DNA of 64,000 nucleotides from CALGSZ01 sp042408955. GTDB taxonomy: Bacteria > Chloroflexota > Chloroflexia > Thermomicrobiales > UBA6265. Below, piece by piece: positions 16,278 to 23,783 of the stretch; position 1 is the stretch's first letter; each line of letters begins with the position of its first letter. The DNA lies in the NCBI GenBank assembly GCA_042408955.1, contig JBHOQQ010000066.1, positions 69,705-133,704 of the forward strand, read 5' to 3'. Both the position numbers and the translations under genes were made by a program. The notes under the pieces were generated by a model. The model was not told the origin of the DNA. It searched no databases and worked only from the letters and a program-made list of their open reading frames with translations.

Positions 16278-17330
16278 ATGAAACGATCGTTCGGTGTGTT
16301 GATGAGCCTGGTGGTGACCCTCGGTTTCCTCGGCTCGCTCGTTGGTACGGTCACAGCGGCTCCAGGCTCCTCACGGCTCCGCACCGGGGTCTCCGCCATC
16401 AGCGCCGCGGAGTACAGTCCGGATAGCGAGGAGTGTGCATTCCTCTCCATCATTAATACCTACCGCGCGCAGAACGGGCGAGGTCCACTCACGCTCGATC
16501 GCTATCTCGGCGCGGCTGCTGAGCACCATTCGTGGGACATGGCGACCTACAACTATTGGCACAGCGACCACAGCCTCCACGACGGCACCTCATGGATTCA
16601 GAACCTCAAGAATCACGGGTACGACTATCAGCAGCTCAGCACCTCGATCGCGGAGAACATCGCGGCCGGCTATGAGGGCGCTTCATCAACGTTCACCCAA
16701 TGGAAGAATTCGTCGGGCCACAACGCCAACATGCTCAGCAGCACCATAAAGGCCATCGGCATCGGCCGAGCCTACAATGCTAATGCGACCTACAAGTGGT
16801 ATTGGACAACAACATTTGGCGGAAAGGTCGTGGAGCCAGTCGATTGCTCTGGCAGTGGCGGAAGCTCGTCGCCGACTCCGACCGCGGCGCCATCTCCCTC
16901 CCCGACTCCATCTCCAACCTCCGCCGCTAGTGGAACGACGCTCACCATTGTTCGCAGCGCCCGCAGCACATCTGCCTCAACGAGCTCTGCCTACGCGTAC
17001 GACCGGAAGCTTTCGACCGACTGGCGGACAACAAGCTCCACGCCGCCCAGCGCTGCCTACATCTGGTTCGATTTGGGAAGCGTCAAGAACATCAGCTCCA
17101 TTTCGTGGTACTTCAGCCAAAGCTATACTGGGACGTACGACATTCAGATTTCAACCACATCCACATCGAGCTCAAGCTGGACAACGATCGCGACCCGCAG
17201 TAAGTCGCCGTCCGGCCAGTGGCTCACCTTGGACTGGAGCGGCAAAGCCCGTTATGTCCGCATCTACTTCCGCAAGCCGTCCACCGGTACGTACTATCCG
17301 TACCTGGCGGAAGTGCGCATCACGGGATAA
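16278..17330 (+). CDS. Secreted CAP-domain protein with discoidin-type C-terminal domain
   Basis: The 350-residue protein has a signal peptide (MKRSFGVLMSLVVTLGFLG to VTAAPGS, cut near residue 28). A CAP/SCP domain follows at about residues 55-195 (IINTYRAQNGRGPLTLDRYL, the HSWDMATYNYWHSDHS His-rich motif, AENIAAGYEGASSTF, GHNANML). A Ser/Pro/Thr linker spans about 198-220. The C-terminal domain at about 222-350 is F5/8 type C (discoidin)-like (AYAYDRKLSTDWRT, YIWFDLGSVKNISSISWYF, ARYVRIYFRKP). The domain pair suggests an exported protein that binds carbohydrate or cell surfaces. ATG 16278 follows GGGGGTTGCATC. A large hairpin ends the gene at 17358-17393. Confidence 0.9.
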   Translation: MKRSFGVLMSLVVTLGFLGSLVGTVTAAPGSSRLRTGVSAISAAEYSPDSEECAFLSIINTYRAQNGRGPLTLDRYLGAAAEHHSWDMATYNYWHSDHSLHDGTSWIQNLKNHGYDYQQLSTSIAENIAAGYEGASSTFTQWKNSSGHNANMLSSTIKAIGIGRAYNANATYKWYWTTTFGGKVVEPVDCSGSGGSSSPTPTAAPSPSPTPSPTSAASGTTLTIVRSARSTSASTSSAYAYDRKLSTDWRTTSSTPPSAAYIWFDLGSVKNISSISWYFSQSYTGTYDIQISTTSTSSSSWTTIATRSKSPSGQWLTLDWSGKARYVRIYFRKPSTGTYYPYLAEVRITG

Positions 17331-17357
17331 TCAGCGAACATCCTGCACACTCACCAG

Positions 17358-17393
17358 GAAGCCAGTGGGAGATGTGGATCTTCCGCTGGCTTC
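17358..17393 (+). terminator. Strong hairpin after the CAP-domain gene
   Basis: A 16-bp stem (17358-17373 with 17378-17393, two G-U pairs) closes a 4-base loop GTGG, 28 bases after the CAP stop codon. There is no U tract, but its stability and position make it a likely transcription terminator or 3' end protector. Confidence 0.6.
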
Positions 17394-17537
17394 GCCGTCT
17401 CGAGGGTCTCACGCAGATGCAATAGGACGTGCGTACCCCTGCAGCAAGCCGCCAACGTGTTGCTCATCCCACTACACTATGCATGGACCAGCATCGCCTG
17501 GTGCGCTCCGGAAGGGGCAAAGTCTGGAACCAAGACC

Positions 17538-18239
17538 ATGGCGCGCATCCTAATTGTGGAAGACGATCCGGCTATTGCTGACCTTGTTCGCCTGTATCTC
17601 TGCCGCGAAGGTCACGACGTCAAGGTGATCGGGCACGGCGTCACCGCGCTCCATCACATCGAGGCGCACCACGAGGAGATTGATGCCATCGTCCTCGACG
17701 TGATGCTCCCCGGCCTCGACGGCCGCGGAATCTGCCGGCGCGTCCGCCAGCGCTCCGATGTGCCAATCATCATACTGACCGCTCTCGACGATGATCGCGA
17801 CAAAATCGAAGGGCTCGACCTCGGCGCGGATGACTATCTCACCAAGCCATTCAATCCGCTGGAGCTTGCTGCCCGCGTTCGCGCCGTGCTGCGACGCCGC
17901 GCCAAAGCGACACCGGCACAGGCCTCGTCCATCAATGTGATCGCCCTTGGCAACACGCGAATTGAGCTCGATACGCGGCACTTTATCGTCAACGGCTTCG
18001 AAGTTCCTCTGCGCACCAAGGAGTTCGAGCTTCTGGCCGCGTTCGCCCGCCGGCCAGGTGTTGTGTTGACCCGGGATCATTTCCTCGAAACGGTTTGGGA
18101 AGGTGATTTTGACGGCGATACGCGGACGGTTGATGTGCATGTTTCTCGCCTCCGCGACCGGCTCGCCGCGGCCGGCGCCACCCTTGAGATTGAGACCGTT
18201 CGCTCAGTCGGCTATCGCCTGGCGGTTCGACAATCATAA
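17538..18239 (+). CDS. OmpR/PhoB-family response regulator
   Basis: The 233-residue protein has a receiver domain (residues 2-118) with acidic pocket Glu8/Asp9/Asp10, phosphoacceptor Asp54 in VLDVMLPGLDG, Thr in ILTALDD and Lys in LTKPFNP. The C-terminal winged helix spans about 135-230 (VPLRTKEFELLAAFARRPGVVLTRDHFLETVW and RTVDVHVSRLRDRL). It is the DNA-binding output of the two-component system with the kinase 105 bases downstream. I chose ATG 17538, directly before the first receiver strand ARILIVEDD; an in-frame extension to 17457 is not domain-like. The stimulus and target genes cannot be read; the adjacent CAP gene is a possible target. Confidence 0.95.
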   Translation: MARILIVEDDPAIADLVRLYLCREGHDVKVIGHGVTALHHIEAHHEEIDAIVLDVMLPGLDGRGICRRVRQRSDVPIIILTALDDDRDKIEGLDLGADDYLTKPFNPLELAARVRAVLRRRAKATPAQASSINVIALGNTRIELDTRHFIVNGFEVPLRTKEFELLAAFARRPGVVLTRDHFLETVWEGDFDGDTRTVDVHVSRLRDRLAAAGATLEIETVRSVGYRLAVRQS

Positions 18240-18344
18240 TGCGCCTGATAATTCACCGCGGCCATGAGCGTTTACGGTGCGGTTACCAAGACCCGATACA
18301 CTGGACTACACACGGACGTTGATCGCAGCCAGTAGTCAGTAGCC

Positions 18345-19979
18345 ATGATGTCAGCCGCGCAAGGAGCTCATGCACTCGGCAAGAAACGCCCCCGGGCGCT
18401 GAGCCTACGTGCTCGCCTCACGCTGTCGCACAGCTTTGTGATCCTGCTCGCGCTGGCGCTGGTCGTCCTCTTCAGCGCCGCGTTTTTGCGCCGGTACGAG
18501 GCCGCAGCCGCCCATGAGCGCATTCGGGTCGTTGCCAGTACACTGACCGTCGCCGCAAACCGGCTCGCGCGCGTCAATCTACCGAACCGGCGCATGGTCA
18601 ACGAACTCGTCACCGTCTTCGACGCTCAGGCGGAAGCGCTAGACGTGCGCCTCCTGATCGTCCGGCCAAATGGCTTTGTCGTCTACGACAGCGCACCTGG
18701 TCACCCGCTGGAAGGCACGACACTCGATGCGTACGCCAGCGCGATCGAGGAAACGATGGCCAGTGCCCGCCGCCACGCGGGGATCATCACGCGCTTTGTC
18801 GAGGCAGACGCGGACGCCGATCCACTCACCGGATATACCGTGGCAATTTCCGCTGGCGGTATTGCGGACCCACGCGCGGCGCTGGTGATTGCCAGCCCTC
18901 CGCGGCGCTTTCCGCTTCTTGGGCTTGTGCTGCCGCGGTTGCTGGTCGTGGCCGGCATCTCGCTAGCGATCGCTTCGCTCGCCGCGCTCGCGCTTAGCCG
19001 GCGTATCTCAGCACCCGTCCACCGGTTGACGGAGGCAGCAAACGCCATGGCATCGGGCCAGTTGGAGCAAGCTGTGCCTGGGGAAGGGCCAGATGAGCTC
19101 GGTCAGCTCGTCGGAAGCTTCAACGCGATGTCTCGTCAGGTCGCAACGGCCGCGCGTAGCCAGCGAGAGCTCTTGGCTAACGTTGCCCACGAGCTGCGCA
19201 CGCCACTGACGTCGGTACAGGGCTATGCCCAAGCCCTGCGTGATGGTGTGCTCGCGAGCGCCCAGGAACGGGAGCAAGCGCTGGCGGTGATCGGCAGGGA
19301 AGCGGAGCGCATGGCAAGCCTCATTGGTCAACTGCTCGATCTGGCGCGCCTGGAGTCTGGCCAGGCCCGATTGCGCCTCCAGCCGGTGCCTGCTGCCGGC
19401 CTCCTGAATCGCATTACTGAGCGCTTCGCTCCCGAGGCAAGCAGCAAGGGTATTCGCCTCATAACGTCCGCCGAGCCGGACCTGATGATTCAGGGAGACG
19501 AGGACCGGCTGCTCCAGCTCGTGAGCAATCTCGTCAGCAATGCGCTCCGCCATACGCCTGCTGGTGGCACCATCAACCTATCCGCCTCGCCCGCGCTGGC
19601 CGTCGGGCGCGATGCTCAGACCCAAGTATGCCTGACCGTGGCCGACACCGGCGAAGGCATCCCCGGCGATATGCTTCCACGCGTCTTCGATCGATTTGTT
19701 CGCGCCGCTGACATTGGATCGCCTGCTGATGTACAACCGGCGTCCGGCGCCGGCCAGCACGACCGGCCCGGCTTCGGTCTCGGACTTGCCATCGTGCGGG
19801 AGATTGTCGCGCTTCACGGCGGGACGATCACCGTAGCCAGCCAAGTGGGCCAGGGAACAACGTTCACAGTGCATCTGCCAGCAGCCACGCCTCAAAACAC
19901 CGGACGCGATCAGCCTCTTCGGCACGTCCAAGCCGTCGAGGACGTGAGGGCCACGGGACAGGCACTCAGCGCCGAATGA
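18345..19979 (+). CDS. Membrane sensor histidine kinase
   Basis: The 544-residue kinase has two membrane segments (about residues 28-50, FVILLALALVVLFSAAF, and about 190-218, LLGLVLPRLLVVAGISLAI). They flank an extracytoplasmic sensor domain of roughly 140 residues. A HAMP domain, a dimerisation/phosphoacceptor domain with His in NVAHELRTPLTSV (near residue 283) and a HATPase domain follow (N box NLVSNALRHTPAGG, G1 DTGEGI, G2 GFGLGLAIV). It phosphorylates the response regulator encoded just upstream. The sensor domain has no motif that reveals the ligand. Either of two adjacent ATGs (18345, 18348) may start the protein, and no strong ribosome site is visible. Confidence 0.94.
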   Translation: MMSAAQGAHALGKKRPRALSLRARLTLSHSFVILLALALVVLFSAAFLRRYEAAAAHERIRVVASTLTVAANRLARVNLPNRRMVNELVTVFDAQAEALDVRLLIVRPNGFVVYDSAPGHPLEGTTLDAYASAIEETMASARRHAGIITRFVEADADADPLTGYTVAISAGGIADPRAALVIASPPRRFPLLGLVLPRLLVVAGISLAIASLAALALSRRISAPVHRLTEAANAMASGQLEQAVPGEGPDELGQLVGSFNAMSRQVATAARSQRELLANVAHELRTPLTSVQGYAQALRDGVLASAQEREQALAVIGREAERMASLIGQLLDLARLESGQARLRLQPVPAAGLLNRITERFAPEASSKGIRLITSAEPDLMIQGDEDRLLQLVSNLVSNALRHTPAGGTINLSASPALAVGRDAQTQVCLTVADTGEGIPGDMLPRVFDRFVRAADIGSPADVQPASGAGQHDRPGFGLGLAIVREIVALHGGTITVASQVGQGTTFTVHLPAATPQNTGRDQPLRHVQAVEDVRATGQALSAE

Positions 19980-20579
19980 AACAGACCGGCACGCCAAACG
20001 GGTGACCCACCACCAGCCAGGTTCCACGCCGTCATTCCACGCCGTGCAGCTTGGTAGGCAGAACCATGCCGCGCACGCTGCCGTTCGCGCAGGAGTAAGG
20101 ATGCGGCGTGTTCGTCCCGATTGAATCATGAACAGCATCGTGACAGGTGCAGTGATGGTGTGGCTGGAGATCATTTGCTGGTGCCTCGCACCCGTCATCC
20201 CGCGCGGAGCAAGCGATCTCGCCGCGTCCTCATCGAGCAACTGAGCAACGCAGTGCGCTATGGCCAATCACCCGTCATCCCATTCGCGGTAGCGCGGGAG
20301 TGCGGAGCGAGGGATCTCTTCGCAAGCGCTCAGCCCTCAGCGATCAGCCATCAGGATACGAAGATAGGGCGGCGCACCGATGCCTGACAGCTGACGGCAG
20401 ATGGCTGATGGCTCCTCGCGAGAGATTCCTCGCTTCGCTCGGAATGACGCTGTCGTCCCTGGGATGACGGGACGGCGGCTTCCGCTGCGGGATGACCGAA
20501 GTAGGCTTTTCGTTCGGCACCTTGATAAGAATGGCGACGGGCATTCAGCCACATCGTTCGAGAGCAAGGATGGTCCTTG
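19980..20579. other. Gene-free region rich in interspersed repeats
   Basis: No supported gene. It sits between the kinase gene and the 3' end of the minus-strand secreted protein gene. The stretch 20195-20449 is made of at least three repeat units. A GCAAGGA/TCCTTGC hairpin at 20563-20581 touches the stop codon of the next gene and may end its transcript. Confidence 0.5.
20195..20449. repeat. Cluster of three interspersed repeat units (copies B-D)
   Basis: Units are seen at about 20195-20240, 20266-20345 (both plus orientation) and 20401-20449 (minus orientation). Each has a 'cgtcat-ccga/cg-gcggagc' head, a GATCTC or AATCTCTCGCGA core and a tail of CATCAGCC/CTCAGC words. The minus-oriented copy is nearly the same as copy A at 12966-13030. 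Confidence 0.6.
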
Positions 20580-21131
20580 CTAGGGCGCGGGTGTTGCCAC
20601 GGGCGATTCGCCCGGCGTCGCCTCTGGCACCATCACGGTTACCGTGGGCACTGGTGGCGTTGCCTCGGTCACCGCCGGCATGGGCTCAACAACGATGCGT
20701 TCTCCTTCGGCTGTGAACGGCCCGGTGGTTTGTGCACGCGCTCCCTCGCCCACCGTAATAACGTACCGCACCGTCAGGTGATTGCCACTGGCATCCACCT
20801 CGATCTGAGCATGCACTTTGACGAGGGCTGCCATGATGCGCGCGGGGCCAGTCGCGTAGCCAACAACAGTCATGTCAGCGGTTCGCTCTCCTGTCGCTTG
20901 CCAGGAGCCAATCCGGGTGCCTTGCACATTCGTGCCTACGACCGTTCCTTCAGCGGTGAAGCTATACAGGCTTGGCGGCAGGGTGGGATCATCGGGGAAG
21001 GAAATGAGCCAGGCACCAACCAGCGGGTGCGTTGAATCCGAAGGTTCCTGAGCGAGCGCCCGTGCGCCTGCTAGCACAATTACGGCCGTAACCACGAACA
21101 TCGCGACTATACCCAAAGCTTTGCGAGTCAT
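20580..21131 (-). CDS. Secreted lipocalin-like beta-barrel protein, hypothetical
   Basis: The 183-residue product starts with a signal peptide (MTRKALGIVAMFVVTAVIVLA, cleavage after ARALA near residue 28). Residues about 38-150 read as a series of beta strands (LVGAWLISFPDD, YSFTAEGTVVGTN, GSWQATGERTADMTVVGY, GPFTAEGERIVVEP), similar to the small 'SnoaL/lipocalin-like' secreted proteins of Chloroflexota. The C-terminal 35 residues are Pro/Thr/Val-rich and probably disordered. ATG 21131 has GGAGGAG 6 bases upstream. Function unknown; extracytoplasmic. The gene stands alone, with a small hairpin over its stop codon. Confidence 0.75.
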   Translation of the reverse strand: MTRKALGIVAMFVVTAVIVLAGARALAQEPSDSTHPLVGAWLISFPDDPTLPPSLYSFTAEGTVVGTNVQGTRIGSWQATGERTADMTVVGYATGPARIMAALVKVHAQIEVDASGNHLTVRYVITVGEGARAQTTGPFTAEGERIVVEPMPAVTEATPPVPTVTVMVPEATPGESPVATPAP

Positions 21132-21223
21132 CGCAGTCTCCTCCATCATCGTAGCCTTCCATCGTCGCTCCTAGCGCACTGCCGTGCCCACACACGGCAC
21201 GTGCCATGCCTTTCAGTATTGCG

Positions 21224-21589
21224 CTATGCGCGGACGATGATCTTCCCGCCGCGCGTGACAATCAGGTATTCGCCGCTACTCCGGCGGAACAGCACCTCAA
21301 CCTCCGGCACAATCTCGACCGCGACGACGCTCGTAAAGACGACCGTCGCGGCGGACGAAATCACATCAACGCGCCGAATTGAGGGCCAGAGTGTGACGAG
21401 CGCTTCGGGTCGAAGGTGTGAGCCGGGCACAAGAACTTGATAAACCTCTGCACCCGGCAAGCGGAACGGCGCCGGCCGCGCCTCAAGCCCGAGCGTCTCG
21501 GCGATCATGCCAACTGCCGAGGCGTCATACGACACACGCCGGACTCGGCTGATGCCCGGCGGTGCAGCCTCCTGTGAATCATTCGCCAT
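21224..21589 (-). CDS. Hypothetical 121-aa protein
   Basis: Read from ATG 21589 (GGAGTGG just upstream), the protein has no signal peptide or membrane helix. Its core looks like an alpha-beta domain: SYDASAVGMIAETLGLEARP, RLPGAEVYQVLVPGSHLRPEALVTLWPSI, VDVISSAATVVFTSVVAVEIV, EVEVLFRRSSGEYLIVTRGGKI. I do not recognise a family. A longer in-frame start at 21664 adds a basic stretch that looks untranslated. The gene is on the same strand as the secreted protein at 20580-21131, 92 bases upstream of it, and divergent from the gene at 21778; the two could share a transcript. Confidence 0.55.
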   Translation of the reverse strand: MANDSQEAAPPGISRVRRVSYDASAVGMIAETLGLEARPAPFRLPGAEVYQVLVPGSHLRPEALVTLWPSIRRVDVISSAATVVFTSVVAVEIVPEVEVLFRRSSGEYLIVTRGGKIIVRA

Positions 21590-21715
21590 TGGCCACTCCG
21601 AACGTTGAGCAATGCTGCTTGCTCGATCCTCGCGGGAATTGTCGCGGTACTTACGTCCCGGCAAGGATTATGACGTTTCGGTGGCTTTGCCCTGTATTAT
21701 TGGGTAGTACTCTTG

Positions 21716-21737
21716 GGCTAGGCCATTTGCCCTAGCC
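21716..21737. other. Small inverted repeat between divergent hypothetical genes
   Basis: GGCTAGG (21716-21722) and CCTAGCC (21731-21737) form a 7-bp stem with an 8-base loop, 40 bases ahead of the gene at 21778 and about 125 bases ahead of the minus-strand gene. It could be an operator for either promoter. Confidence 0.35.
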
Positions 21738-21777
21738 TGAACGGTTGGCAGGCGGGATAAGCAAGGGGGAGGAGAAC

Positions 21778-22413
21778 ATGGACGGCGTGCATGGACTGCG
21801 GAAGCGGCCGGTGACGCGCCTCTGGTACCGGCGGATCCCTGAGCCAATCGGCGCCCACGATCTCCTGGATCGCGTGCTCGATCCTGACATCGGCACAGAT
21901 GAGCTTTTTTCCGGTCTCCTTCCCGACCGAATCGAGCACGACAACGGCAACGCGGCCATGGAGAGACAGACGGACCCCACCCCGAGCGCGCAGGTTACAA
22001 CCGGCGACAATGACCGCTTCGCCCTGCGGTCGGAGGTGAAGCTGACTCCCGTCCTTCACGGCTTGCCCGCTGGCTGGCAGGACGAGTGGCGTACCGTTCC
22101 CGCAACCGCGCCCGCCCTCTTATTGGCCGGGTCGAGCCTCCTCGATGCGCGCGTTCCCGGCCCAGTGCTGCGTCCAGGGTGCAGGTATCGCGTCGTGGGT
22201 TTGCAAAACGGTGTCGTTGCCCTCGCTGTTGCTTCCCCAGATGGCGAGGTAGCTAGAGGATTCTGCGCGGCGGTCGACCTCGGTTGCATCGACTCACGGT
22301 TTGCCGCTCGTTCGGCCACACGCCAGCTTGGAGCGGCTGCCGGGTCGCTACGTTCCAAAGTCCAACGCGTGAGTTGGAGCCTGGCTCAAACGACGTCTTC
22401 GCTGTTGAGTTAG
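21778..22413 (+). CDS. Hypothetical 211-aa protein with strong ribosome site
   Basis: The start at ATG 21778 is supported by AAGGGGGAGGAG 4 bases upstream, the best ribosome site in this part of the window. The product has no signal peptide, membrane segment or motif I recognise. The middle part (PALLLAGSSLLDARVPG, CRYRVVGLQNGVVALAVASP) reads as a small beta domain. Codon use is GC-rich at third positions, but a 113-codon antisense frame (21718-22059) is also open and looks protein-like, so the coding strand is not certain. The antisense frame would start with GTG and has no ribosome site, which is why I prefer this one. Confidence 0.45.
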   Translation: MDGVHGLRKRPVTRLWYRRIPEPIGAHDLLDRVLDPDIGTDELFSGLLPDRIEHDNGNAAMERQTDPTPSAQVTTGDNDRFALRSEVKLTPVLHGLPAGWQDEWRTVPATAPALLLAGSSLLDARVPGPVLRPGCRYRVVGLQNGVVALAVASPDGEVARGFCAAVDLGCIDSRFAARSATRQLGAAAGSLRSKVQRVSWSLAQTTSSLLS

Positions 22414-22599
22414 CGAGCCGCGAGGCGCGTGTCCCGGCGCCCGCGGTCACGCTGTTTGGCCTCCTGCGTTTCACGCTCCTCCTGCCCTAAGCGACCGGCG
22501 TCACGCATCGCCTGCGCGGCGCCGTTCGCTTGGGCGTTGCTGGTGGGCCGCTATACTGCCCCTCGAAACGTTAGGCAGATTCAGCGAGGGAGGGTGGCA

Positions 22600-23589
22600 G
22601 TGAACGCGGCGACCGGCGTCACATCCGGATTAGCGAGTATTCCGATCACCGTTGACGATGTGCGGGCGGCAGCGCGCCACATCTCCACGTTGGTGCATCG
22701 CACTCCCTTGATGACGAGCCGGAGCCTCAGTCAGCGCACCGGCACCGATCTCCGGCTCAAGGCGGAAAATCTCCAGCGCACTGGTTCATTCAAGCCGCGC
22801 GGCGCGTTCAACGCGCTCCTGCAACTCGATCCCGCGGCGCGAGCACGCGGCGTCGTCACCTTCTCCGCCGGGAACCATGGTCAGGCACTCGCGTTCGCGG
22901 CCTCGCAGCTAGGTGTTCGCTGCACCGTCTTCATGGCGCAAAACGCGGTACCGGCAAAGGTCGAAGCGATCCGCGGCTATGGCGCCGAGATTCGTTTCGG
23001 CGCAGATATCACCGGCGCGTTCCAGGCGATGGAAGCGTTCTGCCAGGAAACGGGCGCCGTCTTCGTGTCACCGTTCGCTGATCCGGCGGTCATTGCGGGA
23101 CAAGGGACTGTCGGGCTGGAGATCCTGGAAGATGATGCGCTCGTCGAGCAGATCGTGGTGCCGGTTGGCGGCGGCGGTTTGATCGCAGGCATTGCTTTGG
23201 CAGTCAAGGCGCTACGCCCTGACGTGCGCATCATCGGCGTCGAGCCCGAGGGATCGGCAGCGGTGCTCCGCGCCCTTGAAGCAGGTAAGCCGGTTCGCCT
23301 TGAGCGTAACGCGACGATCGCCGATGGCTTAGCGGCGCCATTCACGGCGGATCTGCCACTTGCCATCATTCGCCGCGACGTGGATGACATTGTGCTCGTG
23401 ACGGACGATGAGATCGTGGCCGCTCTCCGCGTTGTTTTGGAGCGGACGAAGCTGCTCGTCGAACCGGCTGGCGCTGCCGCGGTAGCTGCCCTCATGACTG
23501 GCAAGGCGGGTGCGCCGGTCGGCGCGCGCACTGTGGCTGTGCTCAGCGGGGGCAACGTCGACCTTGCTCGCATGAAATCATTGCTGTAG
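22600..23589 (+). CDS. PLP-dependent threonine/serine dehydratase-like enzyme
   Basis: The 329-residue enzyme is a fold-type II PLP protein of the threonine ammonia-lyase/serine racemase group. The Schiff-base Lys lies in RTGSFKPRGAFNAL, the substrate-binding loop is SAGNHGQALA, and the glycine-rich phosphate loop is VPVGGGGLIAGIA. The C-terminus ends normally (AVLSGGNVDL) with no ACT regulatory domain. It probably deaminates threonine or serine to 2-oxoacids and is likely catabolic or unregulated rather than the feedback-inhibited IlvA form; racemase activity is possible. GTG 22600 is chosen because GAGGGAGGG lies 5 bases upstream and the longer ATG frame adds no domain. Confidence 0.92.
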   Translation: MNAATGVTSGLASIPITVDDVRAAARHISTLVHRTPLMTSRSLSQRTGTDLRLKAENLQRTGSFKPRGAFNALLQLDPAARARGVVTFSAGNHGQALAFAASQLGVRCTVFMAQNAVPAKVEAIRGYGAEIRFGADITGAFQAMEAFCQETGAVFVSPFADPAVIAGQGTVGLEILEDDALVEQIVVPVGGGGLIAGIALAVKALRPDVRIIGVEPEGSAAVLRALEAGKPVRLERNATIADGLAAPFTADLPLAIIRRDVDDIVLVTDDEIVAALRVVLERTKLLVEPAGAAAVAALMTGKAGAPVGARTVAVLSGGNVDLARMKSLL

Positions 23590-23666
23590 CTAGCCAATTC
23601 GAGCGAACGCTTACCGCCGGGCAGAACCTAGCCGTTCGGCCGTGCTATCGTGTTGTGCGGCAGGAT

Positions 23667-23727
23667 GGTTGCTCACGGATCACCAGGACCACTCGTGTCC
23701 AGCCCACCGTCGCCGTCGGGAGCAACC
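23667..23727 (+). other. Structured leader region upstream of the solute-binding protein gene
   Basis: GGTTGCTC (23667-23674) pairs with GAGCAACC (23720-23727), and GGAC/GTCC (23687-23701) can form a small hairpin inside. The following segment up to the ATG at 23784 is also GC-rich. This is a possible cis-regulatory RNA, but no known riboswitch consensus is met. Confidence 0.3.
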
Positions 23728-23783
23728 CATGCTCAGGGACGGGCGCTGGGTGCGAGTCCGATTCGGCGAAGGAGCGTTGTCTC

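Noticed and set aside
23740..23770. GGGTGCGAGTCCGATTCGG looks like part of a cobalamin riboswitch
   Set aside because: The invariant GCCACTGT and later box are missing, and the gene downstream is a sugar-type binding protein.
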